Source: Lentzea fradiae (lineage in GTDB: Bacteria; Actinomycetota; Actinomycetes; Mycobacteriales; Pseudonocardiaceae). From it: a stretch of DNA of 64,000 nt. Both the position numbers and the translations under genes were made by a program. Below the pieces are notes generated by a model. It searched no databases. It was not told the DNA's origin and saw only the letters and a list, made by a program, of their open reading frames with translations. Shown piece after piece: positions 25,665-35,423 of the stretch (position 1 is its first letter; each line of letters opens with the position of its first letter). The stretch covers positions 25,498 to 89,497 of the forward strand of contig NZ_FNCC01000022.1 of assembly GCF_900100955.1 (NCBI RefSeq). Reading direction: 5' to 3'.

Positions 25665-25715
25665 GTAGACAACCAGGTTGACCACATCCTAAGGTTGGTC
25701 AACCCAGTTGACTAC
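25665..25715. promoter_or_regulatory. Paired palindromic operators in the marR/cupin divergent region
   Basis: Two copies of the pattern GTCAAC-N3-GTTGAC lie between the divergent genes. Site B, GTCAACCCAGTTGAC at 25698-25712, is a perfect palindrome. Site A, GACAACCAGGTTGAC at 25668-25682, has one mismatch. Their centres (25675 and 25705) are 30 bases apart, close to three helical turns. A possible -10 (TACTTT, 25713) for the cupin gene abuts site B. These are likely sites for the adjacent MarR protein. Confidence 0.7.
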
Positions 25716-25728
25716 TTTGGAGGTAGGC

Positions 25729-26079
25729 GTGCTCATCACGGGGGATTCCGCCGTCACGCACTCGTTCGGCGGGTTCGAGTTCAGGTCGCTGGCCGTGCCG
25801 TCGCGCGGCAGCGCGGAGATCGCGCTGTGGACGGTCGACGTGCCGGAGGGAGGCGACGGAGCGCCTCACGTCGTCACGAAGGAAGAGGTGTTCTACGTGC
25901 TGTCCGGGACCGTGACGATCCAGGGGCACACCGCGTCGGCCGGTGACGCGGTCGTCGTCGCGCCCGGCACCGAGCTGTCGCTGACCGGAGGACCCGCGCG
26001 GGTCCTGGTCGCGACGTCGGTCGGCATCCGGGCCGTGATCGCCGACGGCACGACGATCACGCCGCCCTGGTCGCTCTAG
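25729..26079 (+). CDS. Small cupin-domain protein
   Basis: 116 residues forming one cupin barrel. VDVPEGGDGAPHVVTKEEVFYVLSG is cupin motif 1 (G-x5-H-x3,4-E pattern with E in EEVFYVLSG), and SAGDAVVVAPGTELSLTGG is the motif 2 region. One of the usual His metal ligands of motif 2 is missing, so metal binding and catalysis are uncertain. GTG 25729 is chosen for GGAGG 5 bases upstream. It is divergent from marR and shares its operator region. It might bind or sequester the MarR ligand, but that is speculation. Confidence 0.82.
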   Translation: MLITGDSAVTHSFGGFEFRSLAVPSRGSAEIALWTVDVPEGGDGAPHVVTKEEVFYVLSGTVTIQGHTASAGDAVVVAPGTELSLTGGPARVLVATSVGIRAVIADGTTITPPWSL

Positions 26080-26238
26080 TCAGTTCGCCGGGGACTCCTC
26101 CGGCGGCTCCGCCCTGGTGTCCGGGACCTCTTCGCGCAGGTCGTGGGCGATCTTCTTAGCCTCGTCGATCAACTGCCGCGTCTCGTCGAGGCGGCCCTCG
26201 TCCGGCGCGGTGAGCTGGTGTTCTTCCGGTGCGGTCAC
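26080..26238 (-). CDS. Small acidic/coiled protein after the DUF5682 gene
   Basis: 52 residues from GTG 26238, reading VTAPEEHQLTAPDEGRLDET and then an amphipathic helix (RQLIDEAKKIAHDLREEV) and an acidic Pro/Glu tail. There is no clear Shine-Dalgarno, so the start is uncertain. It lies 35 bases after the DUF5682 gene on the same strand and its stop touches the stop of the convergent cupin gene. The regular helix pattern and GC-biased codons favour a real gene. I do not recognise the family. Confidence 0.5.
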   Translation of the reverse strand: MTAPEEHQLTAPDEGRLDETRQLIDEAKKIAHDLREEVPDTRAEPPEESPAN

Positions 26239-26273
26239 GACAGGAGGATCGCCGGATCGACCGGAGGCCAAAC

Positions 26274-28400
26274 TCAGGCCAGCAGGCTCCGCACGTGGGC
26301 CGCGAGCCGTTCCGCGACGGCCAGGTCCCACTCGTCGTCCGCTTCGGGCTGCGGGGTCCGGCCGGCCACGACGCGTTCGCCGAGCAGGCGCCGCTCGGCG
26401 GGCGTGAAGTCGGTGACGGCCCTGCGCAGCAACGGCAGCGCGTCGTCGAACGCGTCGCCGCGCAGACCCGTGAGCCATTCGTCGATCAGGCCGAACAGCC
26501 GCGGGTCGGCCGCCAGCAGCGTGGCCGAGCCGCGCAGGAAGCCCGCCACGAACGCCGTCGCCACCGAGCGGTGCAGCCGCGCGGCCACGTCGTCGCTGGT
26601 CAGCTCCCCCGCCTCCCACAGCAGGCGGGTCGCGCGGCCGGTCGGCAGGCCGTGCGCCTCCGCCTTCACCAGCGCGTGCAGGGCACGCCACCACGTCTTC
26701 TGGTGGTCGTCGTCGGCGGCCAGCCGGGTGGCCTCGTGGGCGCCGTCGAGCGTGGCGAGCGCGCTCTCCGCCGTCTCGTCGTCGATGTTCCGGCACGCCA
26801 GCGGCAGGCCGACCGCACCACGCGTGAGCAGGCCGTGCAGGGCGACGCGGAGCAGTTCCGGGTCGGTGCCGCGGACCGAGCCGTAGCGGACGGTGCGGGC
26901 CAGGTCCGGGAGGGCGCCGAGGAGCTCGAGGGCGTCGGTGGCCAGCGCGGCGCAGCGGTCGAGCGCGTCGCGGGCGGCCGTGACTGCCTTGGGCAGCTCG
27001 CACCCGACCGACCTCGTCAGGATCGCGGCCGCGTCCGCCACCCTCGTGGCGTCCTTCGCGGCCTGGACCAGGACGTTCTCCGCCGCCGTGTGGACCGTCG
27101 TGCCGTGCCGAGCGGCCACCGCCACCGACACCGCGAAGACCGGGTCCCAGCGCAGCTGCCAGACCTCGGCGAACGTGCCCAGCGACGTCGACCTGTCCTG
27201 CTTGCCCCACGGCACGCCGAGAACGCCCAGCCGCTGCAACAGCTTCGAGCGTTCGCGGTCGGTGTCCTTGCGCAGGTCGAGCTTGAGCTGCTTGGGCGCC
27301 GGGTCCGCGGGCAGACGCAGCCTGCGTTGCAGGCGTTGGAGATCCGCCGCCAGCGGCGAACGCGGAACCGCCTCGCCGACCTCGCCGAGGCGTTCGCCGA
27401 CGACGAGCTTGCGGTGCACCAGCCGGAGGTGGATCTCCTCGCCGCCGCACAACACGGCCAGCGCCGCCTCGTTGACCTCGCTCAGCCCCGCGCTCGGCCG
27501 TTCCCGCAACGCCGCCAGCGTCTCCGCGAGCCGCACCGCCTCCACGGCGCTCGCCGTCGACGCGGGCAGGTCCTCCTCCCGCAGCACGGCGGCGGCCTTC
27601 GCGAACCAGCGCGGCACCACGTCCTCCTGGTGCTGCCACAGGTGCGCGTACCAGCCCGGCGAGTCGACACCCGCGCCGTAACCGGAGGCCGCGGCGAGCT
27701 GGCCGTGGCTCCACGGCACCCACGTGCCGGAGATCTTGCGGCGCCGCAAGCCCTTCAGCAGCGCCGTGTCCGAGGCGACCGTCGGTTTCGTCAGCAGCGC
27801 CGGCACGTGCCACGCGCCGCACACGACGACGATCGGGCCGTCGGTCTCCTTGCGCGCCTTGCGGATCGTCTGCCGCATGAACGCCTCACGGCGCAGCGTG
27901 CGTTCACCGACCTCGTCCTCGAACTCCGCGCGCACGGCCACCATCGCCTCGGCGATGGCGTTCGCGAGGTCGAGCGGGTCGGACGCGCTGTGCTCGACGA
28001 CGTCCTCCCACCAGCGTTCCGGGTCGTCGAACCCGGCCGCCTCGGCGAGCAGGCCGATCGGGTCGACCACGCCGCTCGGGCCGTCGTCACCGATCGAGGC
28101 CGCCGCCGGGAGGTCGAAGAACCGCGCGGGAACGCCGTTGTCCGCCGCGTACCGCAACGCCCGCCACTCCGGCGAGAACTCCGCGAACGGCCAGAACGCG
28201 GCGTTCTCCGGGTCGGTCTCGTCGTGCAGCAGGATCGCGACCGGCGGGGTGAGGGCGTGGACGTGCTCCAGCAGCCCGTCCGCCTCGGGCGGCCCCTCGA
28301 TCAGGATCAGCGCGGGCTCGGTCTTCGCCAGCGCCCGCTCCACCATGCGGGCGGAGCCGGGACCGTGGTGGCGGATGCCGAGCAGGACGGGTTCAGTCAC
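26274..28400 (-). CDS. DUF5682-family protein (YehM-like)
   Basis: 708 residues, soluble. The N-terminus LLGIRHHGPGSARMVERAL and LILIEGPPEAD are the hallmark of DUF5682, and VVVCGAWHVPALL matches the family's TraB/ChaN-like fold, in which GxRHHGPGS and WHVPAL line a putative active site. The rest is alpha-helical. Members are encoded with a MoxR-type AAA ATPase, as here: its start overlaps the ATPase stop by 8 bases. E. coli YehM is the model counterpart. A hydrolase or metal-dependent activity has been suggested for the fold but is unproven. Confidence 0.87.
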   Translation of the reverse strand: MTEPVLLGIRHHGPGSARMVERALAKTEPALILIEGPPEADGLLEHVHALTPPVAILLHDETDPENAAFWPFAEFSPEWRALRYAADNGVPARFFDLPAAASIGDDGPSGVVDPIGLLAEAAGFDDPERWWEDVVEHSASDPLDLANAIAEAMVAVRAEFEDEVGERTLRREAFMRQTIRKARKETDGPIVVVCGAWHVPALLTKPTVASDTALLKGLRRRKISGTWVPWSHGQLAAASGYGAGVDSPGWYAHLWQHQEDVVPRWFAKAAAVLREEDLPASTASAVEAVRLAETLAALRERPSAGLSEVNEAALAVLCGGEEIHLRLVHRKLVVGERLGEVGEAVPRSPLAADLQRLQRRLRLPADPAPKQLKLDLRKDTDRERSKLLQRLGVLGVPWGKQDRSTSLGTFAEVWQLRWDPVFAVSVAVAARHGTTVHTAAENVLVQAAKDATRVADAAAILTRSVGCELPKAVTAARDALDRCAALATDALELLGALPDLARTVRYGSVRGTDPELLRVALHGLLTRGAVGLPLACRNIDDETAESALATLDGAHEATRLAADDDHQKTWWRALHALVKAEAHGLPTGRATRLLWEAGELTSDDVAARLHRSVATAFVAGFLRGSATLLAADPRLFGLIDEWLTGLRGDAFDDALPLLRRAVTDFTPAERRLLGERVVAGRTPQPEADDEWDLAVAERLAAHVRSLLA

Positions 28401-29478
28401 CGCTCACGTCCAGGCAGGCCCGGTAGAGGTCGCGCCACTCGGCGCGCTCCTTCAGCACCGTCTCCAGGTACTCCTGCCACACCGTCGTGTCCGACACCCG
28501 GTCCTTCACCACCGACCCGATGAGCCCGCTCGCCAGCTCGTCCGCGCCCAGCGTGCCGTCGCCGAAGTGCCCGGCGAGCGCCATGCCGTTCGCGATGACC
28601 GAGATGGCCTCCGCCGTGGACAGGCTGCCGCTCGGCTTCTTCAGCTGCGTGCGACCGTCCACTGTGGAACCGTTGCGCAGCTCGCGGAAGATCCGCACGA
28701 CGCGGCGCACCTCGTCGAGCGCGGGCGGTTCGGCGGGCAGCCGCAACGCCCGGCCGAGCTGCTGCGCGCGCGTCACGACGATCTCGACCTCGGCGTCCTC
28801 GGTCGCGGGCGGCGGCAGCACCACGGTGTTGAAGCGCCGCGCGAGCGCCGACGACATCTGGTTGACGCCCCGGTCGCGGTCGTTGGCCGTCGCGATGACC
28901 GTGAAGCCCGGCACGGCCTGCACCTGCGAGCTCAGCTCCGGCACCGGCAGCGACTTCTCGCTCAGGATCGTGATGAACGAGTCCTGCACCTCCGACGGCA
29001 TCCGGGTCAGCTCCTCGACCCGCACCACGGCCCCGTTCCGCATGCCCTTCATGACCGGGCTCGGCACCAGCGCGTTCTCGCTCGGCCCCTCGGCGATCAG
29101 GCGGGCGTAGTTCCAGCCGTAGCGGACCTGGTCCTCGCTCGTGCCCGCGGTGCCCTGCACCACCAGCGTCGAGTCGCCGCTGATCGCCGCCGCGAGGTGC
29201 TCGGACAGCCACGACTTGGCGGTGCCCGGCACACCCACGAGCAGCAACGCCCTGTCCGTCACCAGCGTGCCCACCGCGACCTCGACCAGCCGGCGCGACC
29301 CCACGTACTTCGGCGTGACCACCGTGCCGTCGGGCAGCGTGCCGCCCAGCACGTACGTCACGACGGCCCGCGGCGACAGGCGCCAGTTCGGCGGCCGCTC
29401 CCGGTCGTCGTGCGCCGCGACGGCCTCGAGCTCGGCGGCGTACTGCTGTTCGGCCGTCGGCCTGAGCACGGCGGTCAC
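28393..29478 (-). CDS. MoxR-family AAA+ ATPase (YehL-like)
   Basis: 361 residues. Walker A is GVPGTAKS, Walker B is VVRVEEL, sensor 1 is VIATANDRD, and the arginine region is SSALARRFNTVVLPPP. The lid carries QLKKPSGSLSTAEAISV. Its neighbours place it in the YehL branch of MoxR ATPases, which are thought to act as chaperones that remodel or activate a partner together with a VWA protein. GTG 29478 has GGAGG 4 bases upstream and overlaps the DUF5691 stop as GTGA. The expected VWA partner is not next in the operon but at 36053. Confidence 0.92.
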   Translation of the reverse strand: MTAVLRPTAEQQYAAELEAVAAHDDRERPPNWRLSPRAVVTYVLGGTLPDGTVVTPKYVGSRRLVEVAVGTLVTDRALLLVGVPGTAKSWLSEHLAAAISGDSTLVVQGTAGTSEDQVRYGWNYARLIAEGPSENALVPSPVMKGMRNGAVVRVEELTRMPSEVQDSFITILSEKSLPVPELSSQVQAVPGFTVIATANDRDRGVNQMSSALARRFNTVVLPPPATEDAEVEIVVTRAQQLGRALRLPAEPPALDEVRRVVRIFRELRNGSTVDGRTQLKKPSGSLSTAEAISVIANGMALAGHFGDGTLGADELASGLIGSVVKDRVSDTTVWQEYLETVLKERAEWRDLYRACLDVSGD

Positions 29479-30947
29479 GGGACCTCCTGGGTCTGCGGTG
29501 CGGTCTGCGGTTCGGTGGACGGTTCGGCAGGTGGTTCGGTCTGGGGTGCGAACGACTCGCGCAGGCGGATGCGGAGGCCGAGGACCTCCAGCTCCAGGGA
29601 GCTCTCCGGCCAGCGCCGGGTCAGAGCCTCCCAGCTGGCGCCGAGCAGGTCGGCGTCGCCCCGCGCCAGCAGCACGTTGGGCGGCCGCCCCGACCGCCAG
29701 CGCGGGTCGGGCAGCGCGGCGTACCGGTGCATCAACGCGCGGGTGGTCTCCGGCGACCAGGGCGCGGGCAGCTGCGAGCAGGCGTGGTCGAGCAGGTCGT
29801 AGTGCCAGTTCACGGACACGGCCACGACCGCGGCCTCCGCGACCGGCGACGGCAGCCCGGCCAGCATCTCCAGCTGCTCCATGCCGGTCAGCGTCTCGGC
29901 CGCCGCCATCGCCCACGGCCGCGGGTCGCGCGCCGCGGCGAGCTGGTGCGCGACGCCCCTGAGCAGCGCACCGGCCCACGGCCCTCGCCGCAGGACCCCG
30001 GCGGCCCCGGCGTCGTCTGCCTTGAGCGTCGACGTCCAGTACGACGTCGGCACGCTCGCCGCCGCGGCCCTGATCCGACCGGCCACCCCGTTCTCGGACC
30101 CGTCGCGCATGAGATCGCGCTGCTCGGCCGCGTCCGGCGGCCGGGTGTAGAGGTCGTCCGGCCGCACGTCGAGCCCGTCCGAGGTGAGCCGCAGGCCGTG
30201 CCGCAGCCGGTGGGCGGCACGAGCGGCCAGCCGCGTGCGCCCCAGCGTGCGCAGCAGCCGCAACGCCTCGTCGTGCACGGCCGCCGCCCTGTCGTCCAGC
30301 GCCGCTTCGAGCAGCTTCTCGTCCCGCGCCCCCAGCCCGGTTTCGAGCGCGCTGACCAGCACCTGCCGATCCGCCGACCGGCGGGACGCCGCGAACTCGC
30401 GCGCGATGAACTCCCCCACCCGGTCCGGATCGGTCTTCCGCTTGCGCCGCAACGCCCGTACCCGCTGGGCGCTCGGCAGGTCGAGGACCTCCTCCAGCGG
30501 CACCTCGTCGACCAGCGGCGCCGCGCCACTCGCCCACGACCAGCCCGGCCGGGTGCCCGCGAGCCAGCGCCCCCTGGCCCCCAGCACCTCCACCACGGCG
30601 GCGCGCAGCCCGGGACGGGCCGTGCCGAGGGACAGCAGGGCGGGCAGCATCCGGTGCTCGGCCACGACGCCGCCCGCCTTGGCGAGGGCGCACCACTCGG
30701 TCAGCAGGACCTCGTCGTCGAGGCTCATGATCGCGTCGAGGACGGCTCTGGCGGCCGGGCGCGGGAAGTTCGCGGTCTCCGGCGGCGCCGGCGGCAGCGG
30801 GTCGGCCTCGACCCGCGGCGGCAGCGTGGCACCGAACGCCGCCACGCCGAGCGCGGCGCAGTCGTCGAGGAGCTTCGCCGGGTCGCCGCCGCCCCTGGTG
30901 GTGCCGATGAGGAGGGTCTGGACGGCCTGGGACCAGTCGGCCTTCAC
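29475..30947 (-). CDS. DUF5691 helical-repeat protein
   Basis: 490 residues, nearly all alpha-helical and rich in Ala, Leu and Arg, without membrane segments. It looks like a HEAT-like scaffold: repeated helices such as ARAVLDAIMSLDDEVLLTEW and AVHDEALRLLRTLGRTRLA. The C-terminus is a Pro/Thr/Glu-rich tail (residues about 470-490). DUF5691 proteins occur between the SWIM and MoxR genes of this cassette. GTG 30947 overlaps the SWIM stop by 4 bases, and its stop overlaps the ATPase start by 4 bases, so the three are translationally coupled. A platform role is inference. Confidence 0.85.
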   Translation of the reverse strand: MKADWSQAVQTLLIGTTRGGGDPAKLLDDCAALGVAAFGATLPPRVEADPLPPAPPETANFPRPAARAVLDAIMSLDDEVLLTEWCALAKAGGVVAEHRMLPALLSLGTARPGLRAAVVEVLGARGRWLAGTRPGWSWASGAAPLVDEVPLEEVLDLPSAQRVRALRRKRKTDPDRVGEFIAREFAASRRSADRQVLVSALETGLGARDEKLLEAALDDRAAAVHDEALRLLRTLGRTRLAARAAHRLRHGLRLTSDGLDVRPDDLYTRPPDAAEQRDLMRDGSENGVAGRIRAAAASVPTSYWTSTLKADDAGAAGVLRRGPWAGALLRGVAHQLAAARDPRPWAMAAAETLTGMEQLEMLAGLPSPVAEAAVVAVSVNWHYDLLDHACSQLPAPWSPETTRALMHRYAALPDPRWRSGRPPNVLLARGDADLLGASWEALTRRWPESSLELEVLGLRIRLRESFAPQTEPPAEPSTEPQTAPQTQEVP

Positions 30948-32107
30948 CCCACCACCTCCAGCCGCCCGTCCACCACGACCGCCCCGAGCCGGAGCGCGTG
31001 GCCGTCCCACAGCCCCCACGCGTCGAACGGCACCCCGCCGGTCAACGCCAAGGCCATGTCGAGCCCTCCATCGTCGCGGACCGGCAATCCGTGACCTGTC
31101 CCGTCCACCAGCGACCCGGCGCACAGCCGCACGGAGGCGCAGCCGAGCGGGAAGAGGCGCTGCCAGGGGTCGGCGACCAGCCGCGGCTCCAGGGCGGCCA
31201 GGGCGGTGCGCCACGACTCGGGCGCGGGCACCGGGGCGGGGTCGTGCGAGCCCTCCAGCTCGCCCAGGGCGACGCGGTCGGAGTCCGGGTAGGGGTGGAC
31301 CACGGCCGTGGACTCCAGGCCGTGCGGCAGCAGCGGCACGGGGGCGCCCACGGCGGAGTGGCGGATCGCGACGACCCACCGGCCCGTCCGGCGGCCCCGG
31401 CACCACTGGCGGACGGTGCGGACGCGGCCGTCGTCGGTCTCCAGGCGCAGCAGGGCCACCCAGCTGTCGGAGACGCCGGGTGCGGCCTTGACAGTCTCCT
31501 CGGGGACGGTGACGCCGAGGCGCGAGCGCGGCTGCACGGCGCACAGCAGGTGCAGGCCGCCGAGGCGGTCGGCCACGTCGGAGGTCCAGCGGGGGCCCGC
31601 GCGGGCCACGATCTCCTGGATCTCGCCCACGGCGGCGGCCACGCCGGGGACCTGGGCGTCGATCATGCGCGCGGTGAACGCCTGCCACCACGACGCGGGG
31701 CGGCCCGGCAGGGACGCGATGCCCGCGGACGCCACGTCGAGCAGCCAGTCGCGCAGGCCGTCGATGCCGGACGACATCGCCAGCGCGCGGTTCGCCGCCG
31801 TCTTCTCGCGCGAGCGCTGCCGCCGCGCCACGGCCTCCGGCGAGGAGTCGAGCTCGCGGGCCGCTCTCCTGGTCGTCCACTCCTGCACCCACTCGGGCGG
31901 GGTGGCGTCCGGGAGGTCGAGCTCCTGCAGGCTCACGGCGTGCTTGCAGGGGAACTTGCGGGACGGGCACGTGCACTTGGCCGACCCGGCGGCCAGGTCG
32001 ACGCACACGCGGTACGGCGTGGAGCCCGAGCCCGAGTAGAGGCCCCACAGCACCGGCAGGGCCTTGCCCAGGCCCTGCCAGCGCGTCGGTACGGCTCGTG
32101 TCCTCAC
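30944..32107 (-). CDS. SWIM zinc-finger protein (YehQ-like)
   Basis: 387 residues. Near residues 46-60 is CTCPSRKFPCKHAVSL, the CxCx(n)CxH SWIM zinc finger that binds nucleic acid or protein. The remainder is a mixed domain with many Trp and Arg residues (RQWCRGRRTGRWVVAIRH) and no other recognised motif. First gene of the cassette: GTG 32107 has TACTTT 6 bases upstream (32119-32114) and no Shine-Dalgarno, so this is the likely operon promoter with a leaderless first gene. E. coli YehQ is the counterpart. What it binds is unknown. Confidence 0.88.
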   Translation of the reverse strand: MRTRAVPTRWQGLGKALPVLWGLYSGSGSTPYRVCVDLAAGSAKCTCPSRKFPCKHAVSLQELDLPDATPPEWVQEWTTRRAARELDSSPEAVARRQRSREKTAANRALAMSSGIDGLRDWLLDVASAGIASLPGRPASWWQAFTARMIDAQVPGVAAAVGEIQEIVARAGPRWTSDVADRLGGLHLLCAVQPRSRLGVTVPEETVKAAPGVSDSWVALLRLETDDGRVRTVRQWCRGRRTGRWVVAIRHSAVGAPVPLLPHGLESTAVVHPYPDSDRVALGELEGSHDPAPVPAPESWRTALAALEPRLVADPWQRLFPLGCASVRLCAGSLVDGTGHGLPVRDDGGLDMALALTGGVPFDAWGLWDGHALRLGAVVVDGRLEVVG

Positions 32108-32140
32108 CCGATCAAAGTAGCGAGGACCCCCGACAGGAAA

Positions 32141-33313
32141 TCAGGCCGGACCGCGCCGGGCCCACGTCCACGCGTACGCCGGGTCCTCGCTCGCCTCCGC
32201 CGCCTCGCCCAGCTCCAGCGGGCGGAAGGTGTCGACCATGACCGCGGTCTCGTCGAAGTAGTCGACCCCGAGGGACGCCTCGACGGCTCCCGGCTGCGGT
32301 CCGTGCGTGCAGCCGGACGGGTGCAGCGACATCGAGCCGATGCCGATGCCGGAGCCCTTGCGCGCCTCGTAGTTGCCGCCGACGTAGAACATCAGCTCGT
32401 CCGAGTCGACGTTCGCGTGGTTGTACGGCACCGGCACGGCCAGCGGGTGGTAGTCGACCTTGCGGGGGCAGAACGAGCACACGACGAAGTTCGGGCCCTC
32501 GAACGTCTGGTGCACGGGCGGCGGCTGGTGCACGCGGCCGGTGATCGGCTCGAAGTCGCGGATGTTGAACGCCCACGGGTACAGGTGGCCGTCCCAGCCG
32601 ACGACGTCGAACGGGTGGTTGGCGTAGGTGAACTTCGTGAGGCCCGCGCGGTGCCGCACGATCACGTCCACGTCGGTGCCCTCGACGAGCAGCGGCTCGG
32701 AGGGCCCGCGGATGTCCCGCTCGCAGTACGGCGAGTGCTCCAGGAACTGGCCGGCCTTCGACAGGTAGCGCTTGGGCGGCCCGATGTGCCCGGTCGCCTC
32801 CAGCACCAGCACGGACATCGGCTCGGCCGGCACGACCCGGTAGGTGCACGAGGTCGGGATCACGACGTAGTCGCCGTCGCCGACCTCCAGGGCGCCGTAG
32901 ATCGTCTCGACGACGCCGGAGCCCTTCTGCACGTACAGCAGCTCGTCGCCGAAGGCGTTGCGGTACAACGGCGAAGGCGCGTTGGCCACGACGAACGCGA
33001 TGGTCACGTCCGGGTTGCCGAACAGCTTGCGGCGCCCGGTGACGGCGTCGACCTCGTCGGAGGCCCAGGTCAGGTCGGTGGTCTTGAAGTGCCGCGGCTT
33101 GAGCGGGAGGTTCGGCGCGACGGTCCCGCGCTCGTCCTTCAGCGTCTCCGCGTTGACGATCGCGGTGGGCAGGTGGCGGTGGTACAGCAGCGCCGAGTCC
33201 GCCGAGAAGCCCTCGACCCCCATGAGCTCTTCCGCGTAGAGCCCACCGTCCGGTTTGCGGAACTGGGTGTGGCGCTTTCGGGGGATCTCCCCGACCTGGC
33301 GGTAGTAGGCCAT
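32141..33313 (-). CDS. hmgA: Homogentisate 1,2-dioxygenase
   Basis: 390 residues, the shorter actinomycete type (about 440 in proteobacteria and human). The C-terminal active site region has VHQTFEGPNFVVCSFCP, VPYNHANVDSDELMFYVGG, with iron-ligand His and Glu, and LHPSGCTHGPQPGAVEAS, with another His. It opens homogentisate to maleylacetoacetate with O2 and Fe(II), in tyrosine and phenylalanine breakdown. ATG 33313 has GGAGAGG upstream. It is divergent from the unknown gene, fah and iclR, with a shared control region that carries a palindrome. Confidence 0.9.
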   Translation of the reverse strand: MAYYRQVGEIPRKRHTQFRKPDGGLYAEELMGVEGFSADSALLYHRHLPTAIVNAETLKDERGTVAPNLPLKPRHFKTTDLTWASDEVDAVTGRRKLFGNPDVTIAFVVANAPSPLYRNAFGDELLYVQKGSGVVETIYGALEVGDGDYVVIPTSCTYRVVPAEPMSVLVLEATGHIGPPKRYLSKAGQFLEHSPYCERDIRGPSEPLLVEGTDVDVIVRHRAGLTKFTYANHPFDVVGWDGHLYPWAFNIRDFEPITGRVHQPPPVHQTFEGPNFVVCSFCPRKVDYHPLAVPVPYNHANVDSDELMFYVGGNYEARKGSGIGIGSMSLHPSGCTHGPQPGAVEASLGVDYFDETAVMVDTFRPLELGEAAEASEDPAYAWTWARRGPA

Positions 33314-33347
33314 GACCTCTCCGAGGGCGTTCGATTATCGGACATCT

Positions 33348-33383
33348 TTGTTCAGTTGACGTGACACGGCTAGCGTGTCAGCC
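33348..33383 (+). promoter_or_regulatory. Promoter with overlapping palindrome upstream of the fah operon
   Basis: TTGTTC at 33348-33353 and TAGCGT at 33371-33376 are 17 bases apart, a good -35/-10 pair. They place the transcript start at about the GTG at 33384, so the message is leaderless. The -10 lies inside the perfect inverted repeat TGACACG-N5-CGTGTCA (33362-33380). A protein bound there would block the promoter. The IclR-family gene in the same operon is the obvious candidate. Confidence 0.7.
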
Positions 33384-34243
33384 GTGTCAAGCGCTGTCGA
33401 ACTCCGTGCGCCCGGTCCGCGCGGTACTCCGCCCCTGCTCGCGAGGCTTGTGGACGATGCCGCGCTGTTCCCTCCGGGGAACGCGTCGATGCCCGACGCG
33501 GTGCGCGGTCACCTCGACGGACGAGTCGGCGAGTGGTCCGGGGTCATGGGACTGTTCCTGTGCCCCGCCTCGCGGCTCGCCGAACTGATCACCGAGCTCA
33601 TCAAGGTCAAGCCCCCGAAACCGATCGCGCTCTCGCTGGTGATCGACACGGGCCTCGGCGGCGTGCCGAAGGCCGTGTCCATCGTCGAGAGCCGCAGCGA
33701 ACTGCTGGCACTGCGCATGGTCGAGATGCCCGCACCGTCCGATGTGGACGAGGTGTGGCTCGAACGCGTGTCGGAGTTCGTCCCCGAGGACGTCATCCGC
33801 GTCGTCGAACCCCGCCGCGGCGGTGCCGAGTGGCTCGACGGCGTCCGCCGGGTCATCGAGCACGGCAGCTGGCCCAAGCTGCGCTGCGGAGGGGTCTCCC
33901 AGGAGAACTTCCCGAGCGTCGAGGAGGTCGCCGACTTCCTGTCCGTCGTCAGCGGTGGCGGTGTCGCGTTCAAGGCGACGGCCGGCCTGCACAAGGCCGT
34001 CCGCCACACCGACGAGCAGGGCTTCACCCACCACGGCTTCCTGAACCTCCTCGTGGCGACCGCCCGCAGTCTGAGCGGCCGCGACGTGCGGGAGGCGCTC
34101 GCGAGCACCGACGCCCAGGCTCTCACCGCCGAGGCCAAGGCGCTCAGCGACCAGGCCGCGCACGCCGTGCGCGGGGTGTTCGCGAGCTACGGCTCGTGCT
34201 CGCTCGCCGAACCGATCGCCGACCTCGAGGAGCTTGGACTGCT

Positions 34244-34247
<4 letters not shown>
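33384..34247 (+). CDS. Unknown protein of the homogentisate operon
   Basis: 287 residues, soluble, alpha/beta. It has alternating strands and helices (PKPIALSLVIDTGLG, DVIRVVEPRRGG, WPKLRCGGVSQENFPSVEEV, GGVAFKATAGLHKAVRH) that suggest a TIM barrel, with conserved-looking charged loops KLRCGG, FKATAGLH and HHGFLNLL near the strand ends. I do not recognise a named enzyme. Its stop overlaps the fah start as GTGA, so it is coupled to fumarylacetoacetase, and it occupies the place where a maleylacetoacetate isomerase gene would be expected. No GST-like isomerase is present in the window. GTG 33384 is chosen over 33375 because of the promoter position. Confidence 0.75.
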
Positions 34248-35407
<1,160 letters not shown>

Positions 35408-35423
35408 TGGCGCGGAGCGCGTG

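Noticed and set aside
26229..28523. 764-codon plus-strand frame over DUF5682
   Set aside because: Antisense to a conserved family protein with overlaps to its operon neighbours; no recognisable domain.
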